DNA of 64,000 nt from Anaerobium acetethylicum. Its GTDB lineage: Bacteria > Bacillota > Clostridia > Lachnospirales > Lachnospiraceae. Positions 18,099-26,553 of the stretch are shown here, one piece after another (the stretch's first letter is position 1; the number at the start of each line of letters is the position of its first letter). The notes below the pieces were generated by a model. The model was not told where the DNA came from. It saw only the letters and a program-made list of their open reading frames with translations, and searched no databases. The stretch is taken from contig NZ_FMKA01000001.1 in the NCBI RefSeq assembly GCF_900096945.1, positions 490,291 through 554,290 of the forward strand, given 5' to 3'. The translations under genes were made by a program, and so were the position numbers.

Positions 18099-19886
18099 TT
18101 ATTTTTTCGAAATTGCACCAAAACGGCATTTCGTCATACAAGCTCCACATTTAACACATTTTTCCTGATTGATAACGTGTTTTTCTTTCACTTTTCCATC
18201 GATAGCGCTGGCAGGACATACTTTTGCACACATTGTACAGCCTACGCACTTTTCTGGATCAACAGTGTAGGAAAGAAGATCTTTACATACGCCTGCAGGA
18301 CATTTTTTGTCAACAACGTGAGCTACATACTCGTCTCTAAAGTAACGGAGAGTCGAAAGAACAGGGTTTGGAGCAGTCTGTCCAAGTCCGCAAAGAGCAT
18401 TTTCTTTGATGTAGTAGCAGAGTTCTTCTAATTTATCAAGGTCTTCCAGTGTTCCCTGGCCCTTTGTTATTTTTTCAAGCATTTCGTACATTCTCTTGGT
18501 TCCGATTCTGCAAGGAACGCATTTTCCACATGATTCATCTACTGTGAACTCAAGGAAGAATTTAGCGATATCAACCATACAGTTGTCTTCATCCATAACG
18601 ATCAGACCGCCAGAACCCATCATGGATCCGATTGCGATTAAGTTATCATAATCGATCGCGATATCGAAATGTTCTGCTGGGATACATCCGCCTGAAGGTC
18701 CGCCTGTCTGAGCAGCCTTAAATTTCTTTCCGTTAGGTATTCCGCCACCGATTTCTTCGATAACTTCACGAAGTGTAGTACCCATCGGGATTTCCACAAG
18801 ACCGGTATTCTTGATTTTTCCACCGAGTGCGAAAACTTTTGTTCCTTTTGATTTTTCAGTTCCCATAGCAGCGAACCATGGTGCACCGTTTAAGATGATC
18901 TGAGGAATATTAGCGTATGTCTCAACGTTATTTAATATTGTAGGTTTTCCGAAAAGACCTTTCTGAGCAGGGAATGGAGGACGTGGACGTGGTTCACCCC
19001 TGTTGCCTTCGATTGAAGTCATAAGAGCAGTTTCTTCACCACATACGAATGCGCCTGCACCAAGTCTTAAGTCGATATCGAAGTCAAATCCTGATCCGAA
19101 GATGTCTTTGCCTAAAAGTCCGTATTCTCTTGCCTGTTCAATTGCAACTTTCAGACGGTCGATTGCGATCGGGTATTCAGCACGAACATAGATGTAGCCC
19201 TGAGTAGCACCGATTGCATAGCCTGCGATTGCCATAGCCTCAAGAACAACATGTGGATCACCTTCTAATACAGAACGGTCCATGAATGCGCCCGGGTCAC
19301 CTTCATCCGCATTACAGCATACGTATTTCTGGTCAGCATCATTTCCCTTTGCAAGTTTCCATTTTAAACCTGTTGGGAATCCACCGCCTCCACGGCCACG
19401 GAGTCCGCTGTCTAAGATAGTCTGGATAACCTGGTCAGGAGTATATTCTGTTAAAACCTTTCCTAACGCTTCGTATCCGTGAGTACCGATATATTCATCA
19501 ATATTTTCCGGATTGATTACACCGCAGTTACGGAGAGCAATCCTCTTCTGTTTTTTATAGAAATCCGTATCATTTAAGGATTTGATGCCTTCTTCTGTAA
19601 CAGTCTCATCATAAACAAGACGTGCTACCGGCCTTCCTTTCAATAAATGCTCGGAAACGATTTCCGCAATATCTTCAACCTGAACCATTGAGTAGAAAGT
19701 TGCTTCCGGATAAACTATCATGATTGGTCCTAATGCACAGAGTCCAAAACAACCTGTCTGTACAACGCCGACTTCTTTGGTCAGACCATTTTTATCTATT
19801 TCTGCCTGCAGTGTGTCGATGATTTTTTTACTTCCTGAGGAAGTACATCCAGTTCCACCACAAACCAGTACGTGTGAACGATACAT
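18099..19886 (-). CDS. hndC: Hydrogenase flavoprotein subunit, NuoF-like (copy 1)
   Basis: The 595-residue protein has an N-terminal thioredoxin-like 2Fe-2S domain (VCGGTGCTSSGS ... GCFGLC), then the NuoF core. The core has an NADH-binding glycine-rich loop (GLRGRGGGGFPTGLKW), an FMN site (CNADEGDPGAFMDRSVLEGDPH) and a 4Fe-4S motif (ESCGKCVPCRIGTKR). Two C-terminal ferredoxin clusters (CVGCTMCAKVCP and CVKCGACMTKCRF) end it. It oxidises or reduces NAD(P)H and is the proposed bifurcation site in HydABC/Hnd complexes. AGGAGG precedes the ATG. It lies 34 bases upstream of hndD1 in the operon. Confidence 0.92.
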   Translation of the reverse strand: MYRSHVLVCGGTGCTSSGSKKIIDTLQAEIDKNGLTKEVGVVQTGCFGLCALGPIMIVYPEATFYSMVQVEDIAEIVSEHLLKGRPVARLVYDETVTEEGIKSLNDTDFYKKQKRIALRNCGVINPENIDEYIGTHGYEALGKVLTEYTPDQVIQTILDSGLRGRGGGGFPTGLKWKLAKGNDADQKYVCCNADEGDPGAFMDRSVLEGDPHVVLEAMAIAGYAIGATQGYIYVRAEYPIAIDRLKVAIEQAREYGLLGKDIFGSGFDFDIDLRLGAGAFVCGEETALMTSIEGNRGEPRPRPPFPAQKGLFGKPTILNNVETYANIPQIILNGAPWFAAMGTEKSKGTKVFALGGKIKNTGLVEIPMGTTLREVIEEIGGGIPNGKKFKAAQTGGPSGGCIPAEHFDIAIDYDNLIAIGSMMGSGGLIVMDEDNCMVDIAKFFLEFTVDESCGKCVPCRIGTKRMYEMLEKITKGQGTLEDLDKLEELCYYIKENALCGLGQTAPNPVLSTLRYFRDEYVAHVVDKKCPAGVCKDLLSYTVDPEKCVGCTMCAKVCPASAIDGKVKEKHVINQEKCVKCGACMTKCRFGAISKK

Positions 19887-19905
19887 ATTTATATCCTCCT
19901 ATCTT

Positions 19906-20280
19906 TTATTTTGGCATTTCTGAACTAATTGTATATTTTCCCACTACCTGTCCGCGGATAAGGTGCTGTTCAAAGACCTCAAGCGCTTTTTCAGGTGTCA
20001 TTTTAACATAAGTAACTTTATCTTTTCCAGGTTCCATGATCTCAACGATCGGTTCGTACTGGCATAAGCCAATGCATCCTGTCTGTTCAACTGAGATATT
20101 TGCAAGGTTTTTTGTCTGAACCATATCAGAAAATGCTGTTAATACAGGTCTTGCACCACTAGCTATTCCACATGTTGCCATTCCGACTACAACCCTTGTC
20201 TGTGTTGCGCTTTCAGAACGCACGCCAATCTGGCCCTGCATTCTCTCTCTAATTGCTTTTAACTCTTCCAGAGTCTTCAT
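19906..20280 (-). CDS. hndB: Hydrogenase 2Fe-2S subunit HndB (copy 1)
   Basis: The 124-residue thioredoxin-like ferredoxin has the four-Cys pattern MATCGIASGA and QTGCIGLCQYEP, which binds one 2Fe-2S cluster. It is the small electron-carrier subunit found between hndA and hndC in Hnd-type hydrogenases. AAGGAGGAG lies before the ATG. It is co-transcribed with hndC1, 19 bases downstream. Confidence 0.88.
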   Translation of the reverse strand: MKTLEELKAIRERMQGQIGVRSESATQTRVVVGMATCGIASGARPVLTAFSDMVQTKNLANISVEQTGCIGLCQYEPIVEIMEPGKDKVTYVKMTPEKALEVFEQHLIRGQVVGKYTISSEMPK

Positions 20281-20378
20281 ATGTTCTCCTCCTTGTTAAT
20301 TTGTTAACATTCCAAAATATGAGAATCCTATAAACCGAATGAAAAACAATACCTGTTCCTGTCTATTACAACGATGAA

Positions 20379-20936
20379 CTATATATATCTTCCTTCATCT
20401 ACATAATCCTTATTTTCCTGCAGATATTCTTTTATATAGCAGGACACTTCAAACATATCAAAAGGTACATCCCCGAGTATCTCTCTGAATTCACGTGTAT
20501 CTAATGTGAAACTCTTGCCATCTACTGCATAGGAATATAAAAAATCAATAGCATTATTACCAGTTATCAGCATATGCATTGTGCCTGTCATATCGCCGAG
20601 AGGCATTCTGTCCAGGTGAGACAGGACAAAAACCGCGGTAACAACCGTACCTTTACCTGGTTCTGAACAAATTGTAAAACTGCCCCCTGTACTTTCAGCA
20701 GCATATTTAAAAAATGGAATGCCAAGTCCTACCGCTCTGGTAGTCCTGGTCGTATAAAACGGATCCACCACTTTTTTTACCTGCTCTTCCGTCATTCCGC
20801 AGCCGTTATCAGATATGATAATTTCAAGCGTATCCCGTATGCTGTCAACAGCTACCGAAACACCGATCATATCAGCTTTGGCACATATGGAATTCTGGAC
20901 TACATCCAATACATTCAGAGAAATTTCAGTCATCAT
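20379..20936 (-). CDS. GHKL (histidine-kinase-like) ATPase within hydrogenase operon 1
   Basis: The 185-residue protein is a stand-alone GHKL ATPase domain. It shows an N box (VVQNSICAKADMI), a G1 box (ISDNGCGMTEEQ), an F-like box (DPFYTTRTT) and a G2 box (AVGLGIPFFKYAAESTGGSF). There is no dimerisation/phospho-acceptor His domain and no membrane span. Proteins of this kind occur beside bifurcating hydrogenases, and I infer a regulatory role, perhaps with the divergent kinase/HydS module. It lies between hndA and hndB with no clear ribosome site, 14 bases after the hndA stop, suggesting coupling. Hydrogenase operon 2 has no counterpart. Confidence 0.75.
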   Translation of the reverse strand: MMTEISLNVLDVVQNSICAKADMIGVSVAVDSIRDTLEIIISDNGCGMTEEQVKKVVDPFYTTRTTRAVGLGIPFFKYAAESTGGSFTICSEPGKGTVVTAVFVLSHLDRMPLGDMTGTMHMLITGNNAIDFLYSYAVDGKSFTLDTREFREILGDVPFDMFEVSCYIKEYLQENKDYVDEGRYI

Positions 20937-20949
20937 ATTCTACAGCAGG

Positions 20950-21444
20950 CTATTCGTACTTTTTAAGGATGCCGGCTACATCTTCAACTTTCAAACGACC
21001 ATAAACATCATCGTTTACCATGAGTACTGGAGCGAGTCCGCATGCACCTACACAACGGCATGCATCAAGTGAAAACTTTCCATCTGGAGTGCATTCACCA
21101 TTATCGATTTCAAGTAATTCTTTGAGTTTGTCAAGAAGATCGCCTGAACCTTTTACATAGCAGGCAGTACCGAGACATACAGAAATCCTGTTTTTTCCTT
21201 TTGGATACAACGAGAACTGTGAATAGAAAGTTACAACTCCATATATTCTTTCCAGCGGAATATCCATTTCATTAGATATTATAACCTGGACCTCCCTAGG
21301 CAAGTAACCATAAATGTTCTGCGCCTGCTGTAAAACTGGCATCAGCGCACCTTTGTCATTCTTGTTATCCTGAATGACTTTGAGTAGTTCCATCTCTTGC
21401 TCTTTAGTTCCTGCAAAAGGGACTGTTTTTTTTGTTGCACTCAT
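20950..21444 (-). CDS. hndA: Hydrogenase NuoE-like 2Fe-2S subunit HndA (copy 1)
   Basis: The 164-residue protein has the NuoE fold with an N-terminal helix bundle (VLQQAQNIYGYLPREVQ, GVVTFYSQFSLYPKGKNRI). The 2Fe-2S ligands lie in CLGTACYVKGS and CRCVGACGLAPVLMVNDDVYG. It transfers electrons within the Hnd complex. The start at MSATKK (21444) is set by AAGGAGG 9 bases upstream; a longer frame to 21498 lies in the leader. It is the first gene of operon 1, facing the divergent sensory operon. Confidence 0.9.
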   Translation of the reverse strand: MSATKKTVPFAGTKEQEMELLKVIQDNKNDKGALMPVLQQAQNIYGYLPREVQVIISNEMDIPLERIYGVVTFYSQFSLYPKGKNRISVCLGTACYVKGSGDLLDKLKELLEIDNGECTPDGKFSLDACRCVGACGLAPVLMVNDDVYGRLKVEDVAGILKKYE

Positions 21445-21474
21445 TAAAAGAACCTCCTTATTTGTAGTATTTTC

Positions 21475-21503
21475 GCAAATATAGACAAATATAGACAAAT
21501 ATT
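21475..21503. repeat. Tandem 10-bp repeats in the hndA1 leader
   Basis: On the minus strand TATTTGTC recurs at one helical turn (ATATTTGTCT twice, then ATATTTGCGA), about 30-60 bases before the hndA1 start. A repeated protein-binding site is possible. Confidence 0.4.
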
Positions 21504-21588
21504 ATAATCGCTTATGATATCCGCCCATAATTTTTATCATTATATCATAGGTTCGACAAAAAATAAACAAAGAATCTATCGAATTTTT

Positions 21589-21657
21589 CAACTTAAATTG
21601 TATTTTAACCCATACAATAAGTTGAAATTCACTACTACAAATGATATACTGTCCTTA
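21589..21657 (+). promoter_or_regulatory. Promoter of the sensory hydrogenase operon with overlapping inverted repeat
   Basis: TTGAAA (21622-21627), 17-base spacer, TATACT (21645-21650). An imperfect inverted repeat (CAACTTA...ATTGTAT against ATACAATAAGTTG, 21589-21624) ends on the -35, as an operator would. Confidence 0.65.
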
Positions 21658-21751
21658 TTTAGAAACTAATTTCAAGATTAATATTCAATGCTTTTTTACA
21701 ACCACAAAAAAACTCTATGAATTATTCAAAAACAAATCCCGGAGGGTCATA

Positions 21752-22102
21752 ATGACTGTAAATGAAATCAAAGAAATACTGGATGCTGAAATCATCTGCG
21801 GCAAGGACTGTGCAGATAAGGAAGTACATACAGCTTGCGGCGCCGACATGATGAGCGATGTTCTTGCCTTCGTTAAGAACCAATCCGTTCTGCTGACAGG
21901 CCTCTGCAATCCCCAGGTAATCCGAACATCCGAAATGATGGACATTATCTGCATTGTTTTTGTCCGAGGCAAAAAGCCGGATCAGGGTATGATCGCTCTG
22001 GCAGAGGAGCGGGGCATCGTTTTAATGACTACGAGCCACAGGATGTTTTCTGCCTGTGGAATGCTTTATGAAAATGGCCTCAGAGGAGGTACAAAATGTT
22101 AA
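21752..22102 (+). CDS. DRTGG-domain protein (first of two)
   Basis: The 116-residue protein begins MTVNEIKEILDAEIICGKDCADKEV and resembles the small DRTGG-like ligand-binding domain proteins encoded beside [FeFe] hydrogenases. It has three Cys in the first half (ICGKDC, TACGADMMSD). It has no enzyme motif and its function is unknown; a sensory or adaptor role is inferred from context. The start follows CGGAGGGTCATA. It overlaps the next gene by 7 bases. Confidence 0.65.
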   Translation: MTVNEIKEILDAEIICGKDCADKEVHTACGADMMSDVLAFVKNQSVLLTGLCNPQVIRTSEMMDIICIVFVRGKKPDQGMIALAEERGIVLMTTSHRMFSACGMLYENGLRGGTKC

Positions 22103-22521
22103 ACGATGAACTGCATTTGAGCTATCAAATTTTAGGAGATGATTTCACTCGGGCCGGCGAAGCTTCCAGTGATGTCAAGCACAAACTGAAAATGATGGGA
22201 ATCAGCCCGGAAACAGTACGCAGGGTCGCGATTGCTATGTATGAAGGTGAAATCAACATGGTAATCCATGCCGATGGCGGAACCATAGATGTCATCATAT
22301 CGCCCTCTGAAGTGAAGCTGATTCTGAAAGATAAAGGGCCGGGCATCGCTGATATCGAACTGGCAATGCAGGAAGGCTACTCAACAGCACCTGATAATAT
22401 CCGTTCTCTTGGATTTGGGGCTGGAATGGGTCTTTCCAACATGAAAAAATACACCGATGAAATGGATATCGAAACTGAACTGGGTGTCGGCACTACCGTT
22501 ACCATGACAATAAAGATCTAA
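22096..22521 (+). CDS. RsbW-like serine/threonine-kinase-type ATPase
   Basis: The 141-residue protein is a GHKL ATPase of the anti-sigma factor/serine kinase type (RsbW/SpoIIAB-like), with an N-box region (RRVAIAMYEGEINMVIHADGG), DKGPGIADIELAMQEGYST and GFGAGMGLSNMKKYTDEM. Such proteins phosphorylate an antagonist or bind a partner. The HydS-like hydrogenase follows directly, so the likely role is signal output of H2 or redox sensing. GAGGAGG precedes the ATG, overlapping the upstream stop. Confidence 0.78.
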   Translation: MLNDELHLSYQILGDDFTRAGEASSDVKHKLKMMGISPETVRRVAIAMYEGEINMVIHADGGTIDVIISPSEVKLILKDKGPGIADIELAMQEGYSTAPDNIRSLGFGAGMGLSNMKKYTDEMDIETELGVGTTVTMTIKI

Positions 22522-22546
22522 AAAAAAACAGGAATAGGAGAAAATA

Positions 22547-23866
22547 ATGGATAAGTTTTTTACTGCTGTCCGCTTAGATGAGGACCTATGCAAGGGCTGT
22601 ATCAACTGTATAAAGAGATGTCCGACCCAGGCTATCCGCGTAAGGAACGGCAAAGCCGTTATTACCAAAAAGTTCTGCATCGACTGCGGTGAATGCATAC
22701 GAATCTGCCCCCACCATGCAAAACTGGCCGTGTATGATTCTCTGGATGTCATGAACGATTACGAATATACAGTTGCACTTCCAGCCCCTTCTCTATATGG
22801 ACAATTTAATAATTTAGAAGATATCAATATTGTACTTACCGCATTAAAACGTCTTGGATTTGATGATGTCTATGAAGTAAGTGGCGCTGCCGAGCTTGCA
22901 TCTGAACTGTCTAGAAAATATGTCAAGGATCATCCGGAAAAATGGCCGCTGATCAGCACCGCCTGCCCTTCTGTTGTCCGTCTCATAAGAGCCCGTTTCC
23001 CCAATCTGATTGAACATCTTCTGCCCATCAAGGCCCCTGTTGACATTGCAGCTGCCATAGCGAGAAAAAGAGCCATGAAAGCCACCGGGCTTCCTTCTGA
23101 AAAGATTGGCATCATATTCATTTCACCCTGTGCCGCAAAAGTCAGCGCTGTCAAAACACCTCTGGGCTATGAGAAAAGTGATGTTGATGCAGTAGTGGCG
23201 ATTAAAGATGTATATCCAAGACTTTTGAATTTTATGAAAGATATCGAAGAAAACCAGGAAATAGAGGACCTTACTATTTCAGGGAAAATAGGAATCAGCT
23301 GGGGTGGATCAGGCGGTGAGGCCGGCGGACTTCTGACTGACAGCTACCTGGCGGCTGACGGCATCGAAAACGTAATCAGGGTTTTAGAGGATTTAGAGGA
23401 TCAGAAAATACCAGCGCTGGAATTCATTGAATTAAACGCCTGCAATGGTGGCTGCGTGGGCGGCGTTCTGACAGTAGAAAATCCTTTCGTAGCGAAAGTC
23501 AAACTGAAACGGCTTAGAAAATACCAGCCTGTTGCACGAAACCACATTAAAAAAGAAGAAATCCAGGATCCCTTTTGGACCGGCGGCGTTCAATACGAAC
23601 CGGTTTTCAATCTTGGTTCAGACATTAAAGAGAGCATCGAAATGATGGCTAAAGTCGAGGAGTTATGCGACAAGTTTCCTGGCCTCGATTGCGGTTCATG
23701 CGGCGCCCCCACGTGCAAGGCTCTTGCCGAAGACGTCGTCAGAGGGGTTGCCAGTGAAAAAGACTGCATTCATATCCTCAGGCAGTATATCCATAAAATT
23801 TCAGATGAAATCTCAACTCTTGATTCACACCACACAGTAATGCCAGAAGAAAGGAATAAAGACTAA
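22547..23866 (+). CDS. Sensory-type [FeFe]-hydrogenase-like protein (HydS-like)
   Basis: The 439-residue protein has two N-terminal 4Fe-4S motifs (Cys15/18/21/25 and Cys44/47/50/54), a hydrogenase H-cluster domain, and a C-terminal 4Fe-4S motif (LDCGSCGAPTC near 380). The H-cluster loops are altered. L1 is STACPSV (137-143), keeping the ligand Cys140 but with Ala139 at the proton-relay position and no Trp. L2 is SPCAAK (Cys195), and L3 is ELNACNGGCVGG (Cys299, Cys303). All four cluster ligands remain, which fits a sensor rather than a fast catalyst. Unlike classical HydS there is no PAS domain. Partners are the kinase and DRTGG genes. Confidence 0.82.
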   Translation: MDKFFTAVRLDEDLCKGCINCIKRCPTQAIRVRNGKAVITKKFCIDCGECIRICPHHAKLAVYDSLDVMNDYEYTVALPAPSLYGQFNNLEDINIVLTALKRLGFDDVYEVSGAAELASELSRKYVKDHPEKWPLISTACPSVVRLIRARFPNLIEHLLPIKAPVDIAAAIARKRAMKATGLPSEKIGIIFISPCAAKVSAVKTPLGYEKSDVDAVVAIKDVYPRLLNFMKDIEENQEIEDLTISGKIGISWGGSGGEAGGLLTDSYLAADGIENVIRVLEDLEDQKIPALEFIELNACNGGCVGGVLTVENPFVAKVKLKRLRKYQPVARNHIKKEEIQDPFWTGGVQYEPVFNLGSDIKESIEMMAKVEELCDKFPGLDCGSCGAPTCKALAEDVVRGVASEKDCIHILRQYIHKISDEISTLDSHHTVMPEERNKD

Positions 23867-23867
23867 T

Positions 23868-24203
23868 ATGACAGTACAGGAACTTATCAACAAAGGAAAA
23901 TTCAAACCAATCAATATCGGAAGCAATCTGGATCAACAGATTGCTGAACCCTTCTGCTGCGATCTGCTGAGCATCGCCATGGGAAAGGCACCTTCAGGTT
24001 CTGCATGGGTAACAGTAATGGGAAATATCAACACGCTCGCTGTGGCTGCACTCACAGATGTTGCATGCATCATTTTAGCCGAAGGGGTAATGTTTGACGA
24101 TGCAACATTGGAAAAGGCGAAATCGCAGGATATAACTGTTTTTGGTACCGATGAGCACATCTTTGACGCTGCCCTTGCAATACATAACTTCCTTCATGAA
24201 TAG
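23868..24203 (+). CDS. DRTGG-domain protein (second of two)
   Basis: The 111-residue protein begins MTVQELINKGKFKPINIG and is similar in size and type to the gene at 21752 (VTVMGNINTLAVAALTDVACIILAEG; EDHIF-type end TDEHIFDAALAIHNFL). It has no catalytic motif. It starts one base after the HydS-like stop and overlaps the PHP gene by 8 bases, so it is translationally coupled. Function is unknown; it is probably an adaptor or ligand sensor in the module. Confidence 0.65.
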   Translation: MTVQELINKGKFKPINIGSNLDQQIAEPFCCDLLSIAMGKAPSGSAWVTVMGNINTLAVAALTDVACIILAEGVMFDDATLEKAKSQDITVFGTDEHIFDAALAIHNFLHE

Positions 24204-24927
24204 CTTTTCCTATGACCTGCATATCCATTCCTGTCTTTCACCTTGTGCAGATGATGATATGACACCGGGCAATATTCTGGGTATGGCAGCTCTCAAAGAA
24301 CTGGATATCGTGGCACTTACCGACCACAATTCCTGCAAGAACTGCCCTGCCTTTATCAAAATGGCACGGGAATTCAACATAACGGCCATTCCGGGTATGG
24401 AATTATGCACTTCAGAAGAGGTCCATGTAATCTGTCTTTTCAGAACTTTAGAAGATGCCATGGCTTTCGATCAATATGTTGATGCTCATATAATACATAT
24501 CCCAAATAATGAATCAATCTTTGGAAAACAGGAAATATATGATGAGAACGACGAAATTACAGGCAAGGAACCGGATCTGCTGATCAACGCAACCGACATT
24601 TCCTTCACAGAAGTCCACGATCTGATGAACAGATTTAACGGAATCATGATTCCTGCACATATTGATAAAAATTCGAACAGTCTTATCTCGAATTTGGGGT
24701 TCATTCCTCCTGATTCGCATTTTAAATGTGCTGAATTAAAAAATATGTCTGTCTTGAAGAGGCTGCTCCATTCAAATCCATATCTTGAGACATGCAAAAC
24801 CATAACAAACTCAGATGCCCACATGCTTGGAGATATCAACGAACCTGTGAACTTTCTGCACTCAGAAAGCAGAGAGATTGGAGATATCCTGGATGCCCTG
24901 AACACAAGTCCTGTACGGAACGTTTAA
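24196..24927 (+). CDS. PHP-domain metal-dependent phosphoesterase-like protein
   Basis: The 243-residue protein has the PHP signatures DLHIHSCLSPC at the N-terminus, ALTDHNSCKNC, and C-terminal ITNSDAHMLGDI, giving the His/Asp metal ligands. PHP proteins cleave phosphoesters such as nucleotides or phosphopeptide-like substrates; the substrate here is unknown. It is the last gene of the sensory module, so a phosphatase or signalling-nucleotide role is conceivable but inferred. The ATG at 24196 overlaps the upstream stop; a longer frame from 24142 is not supported. Confidence 0.78.
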   Translation: MNSFSYDLHIHSCLSPCADDDMTPGNILGMAALKELDIVALTDHNSCKNCPAFIKMAREFNITAIPGMELCTSEEVHVICLFRTLEDAMAFDQYVDAHIIHIPNNESIFGKQEIYDENDEITGKEPDLLINATDISFTEVHDLMNRFNGIMIPAHIDKNSNSLISNLGFIPPDSHFKCAELKNMSVLKRLLHSNPYLETCKTITNSDAHMLGDINEPVNFLHSESREIGDILDALNTSPVRNV

Positions 24928-24953
24928 CTTCTGTGTAGCACTTAAACCAATAC

Positions 24954-25012
24954 AAAAAGGAGCTGTAAGTTCCGGCTAATCATCATTCTGCCAGAACTTA
25001 CAGCTCCTTTTA
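24954..25012. terminator. Bidirectional terminator between the PHP gene and the small minus-strand gene
   Basis: Exact 17-bp stem (AAAGGAGCTGTAAGTTC and its complement) with flanking A and T runs, shared by converging genes. Confidence 0.85.
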
Positions 25013-25030
25013 CTATAAAAACGGATACAT

Positions 25031-25267
25031 CTAATCAATCTTATGCCATGCTGTATAAGGTTCTCCTTCATGAAGATGATAGCCATGCTCTTTCATGAAC
25101 TCCGCAGCAATAATACCCTGCAGCTGTTCTTTCTGCTTTACCAGATGATCGTATTTTTCAGTATCTTCATAACACTGATCTGCTTCTCTGGTTATTTCAT
25201 TCGATAAGTTTGCATAAGTTTCCGCCAGCGAGCATTTGTTTTTTAAATAATCATTAACGTAATCCAT
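25031..25267 (-). CDS. Small hypothetical protein, 78 residues
   Basis: I do not recognise this protein. It is soluble, charged and helical in appearance (MDYVNDYLKNKCSLAETYANLSNEITREADQ at the N-terminus; EFMKEHGYHLHEGEPY near the end), with no signal peptide or cofactor motif. GGAGGG lies 7 bases before the ATG at 25267. It is preceded by an unusually long leader of about 255 bases from a strong promoter and ends at a shared terminator. Confidence 0.55.
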   Translation of the reverse strand: MDYVNDYLKNKCSLAETYANLSNEITREADQCYEDTEKYDHLVKQKEQLQGIIAAEFMKEHGYHLHEGEPYTAWHKID

Positions 25268-25523
25268 AAGTAACCCTCCGTTCATTCTGGTTGAGCTTCA
25301 AGCATCATTTACAGCAGGACCTCTCAGCAAATGCTTCAACTGCTATTGAGGCTTTCAAGCATGGAAGCTCCGTCTCCGAGTCCAACCCTGATCTCCGTGT
25401 GTTGCAAATTATATCATGGATTTCAATCACTTCCACAACCCACCAGTCCCGTGTCGTTCATCTCACACCGAGAGAACAGACAATCTCTTGCAGGAGCAGA
25501 TGGTCGTGCAGTTAATAAATATA
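25268..25523 (-). ncRNA. Candidate structured leader RNA or independent ncRNA
   Basis: A consensus promoter starts a transcript near 25523, and the next good ribosome site is more than 240 bases later. The stretch is more GC-rich than its flanks and can form hairpins, for example CCTC-AGCA paired with TGCT-GAGG around 25322-25355. Open frames within it lack good starts except a possible GTG-started 43-codon frame. I found no match to T-box, SAM, TPP, cobalamin, c-di-GMP, 6S, SRP, tmRNA or RNase P hallmarks. Confidence 0.35.
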
Positions 25524-25529
25524 TGTTTA

Positions 25530-25558
25530 ATTATAGCTTATTTTTCATGTATTTTCAA
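25530..25558 (-). promoter_or_regulatory. Promoter of the leader RNA and 78-residue gene
   Basis: Minus strand TTGAAA (25553-25558), 17-base spacer, TATAAT (25530-25535). Strong match. Confidence 0.75.
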
Positions 25559-25652
25559 GATAAACAAGTAATTTTTATCATTTTGTTGTTTTTATACAAT
25601 ATAGTCAATCAACTTTCTTTTGTGACCGATCCGCTCCAATAAATCCCAACGG

Positions 25653-26513
25653 TTAAATCAGGGTCTTGATTCCTTCACAAATCCTTTTTGCCACTTCCGG
25701 ATTGTTCATGGTAAATATATGGATTCCGTCAACATCATGAGCCAGGAGATCCACGATCTGATTGATTGCATATGCGATTCCCGCATCAAAAAGCGCTTCC
25801 TTGTCATTTCCATATTTCTGCATCATCCTGCTGAACTTTCCCGGCAGTGATGCACCACACAGGGATACCATTTTTTCAATCTGGGCCTTATTGATAACAG
25901 GCATGATTCCCGCTTCGATCGGAACCTGTATTCCCGCTATCTTTGCCTTGTTCTGGAAATCATAAAACACTTCATTGTCGAAAAACAGCTGGGATATCAG
26001 GTATCCTGCTCCGTTATCGACCTTTTTCTTCAGATTAAGGATATCCTCGATTTCGTCCCGGGCTTCCATATGGATTTCCGGATAGCATGCTCCTCCGACG
26101 CTGAAATCACCATTCTCTTTGATGAACTTCACAAGGTCGCTGGCATATTCAAAATCGTGCTTTCTTTCGATTTCAGGATTAATATCGCCTCTCAGAGCCA
26201 GTATATTCTGAATGTCAGCTTCTTTTAGCTGGTCGAGTATCATGCAGATCTCTTCCCTGCTGTGATTGATGCAGGTCAGATGCACCAGCGGTTCTATATG
26301 ATAGCGATGTTTAATCTTCTTTGCAATTTCCACCGTCAGATTATTCGTGCAGCTTCCGCCCGCTCCAAACGTCACGCTTATATAGTCCGGATGCAGTATG
26401 CTTAATGCCTCCAGCGTTTCATCAATATTTTTTATGGCCGCTTCCTTTTTAGGTGGAAATATCTCAAACGAAAGTACTGGTTTTTTCTTTTCAAAAATCG
26501 TCTCTATTTTCAT
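25653..26513 (-). CDS. metF: Methylenetetrahydrofolate reductase
   Basis: The protein of about 286 residues has the MetF/MTHFR barrel: VLSFEIFPPKKEAAIKN near the N-terminus, YISVTFGAGGSCTNN, LALRGDIN and PIEAGIMPVINKAQIEKMV. It reduces 5,10-methylene-THF to 5-methyl-THF for methionine synthesis, or serves the Wood-Ljungdahl methyl branch in acetogens. There is no neighbouring metV-type gene. I prefer the MKIETIF start (26513); an alternative ATG at 26534 would add seven residues and lies only about 15 bases from the predicted transcription start. Confidence 0.88.
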   Translation of the reverse strand: MKIETIFEKKKPVLSFEIFPPKKEAAIKNIDETLEALSILHPDYISVTFGAGGSCTNNLTVEIAKKIKHRYHIEPLVHLTCINHSREEICMILDQLKEADIQNILALRGDINPEIERKHDFEYASDLVKFIKENGDFSVGGACYPEIHMEARDEIEDILNLKKKVDNGAGYLISQLFFDNEVFYDFQNKAKIAGIQVPIEAGIMPVINKAQIEKMVSLCGASLPGKFSRMMQKYGNDKEALFDAGIAYAINQIVDLLAHDVDGIHIFTMNNPEVAKRICEGIKTLI

Positions 26514-26553
26514 GCTGCTCTTCTGCCTTCCCATTCTACTTGTATTTCCCTGT

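Noticed and set aside
25268-25523. T-box or known riboswitch in the leader of the 78-residue gene
   Set aside because: A GGGTTGG-like stretch is present, but the TGGNACCGCG T-box, a terminator/antiterminator pair and other riboswitch cores are absent.
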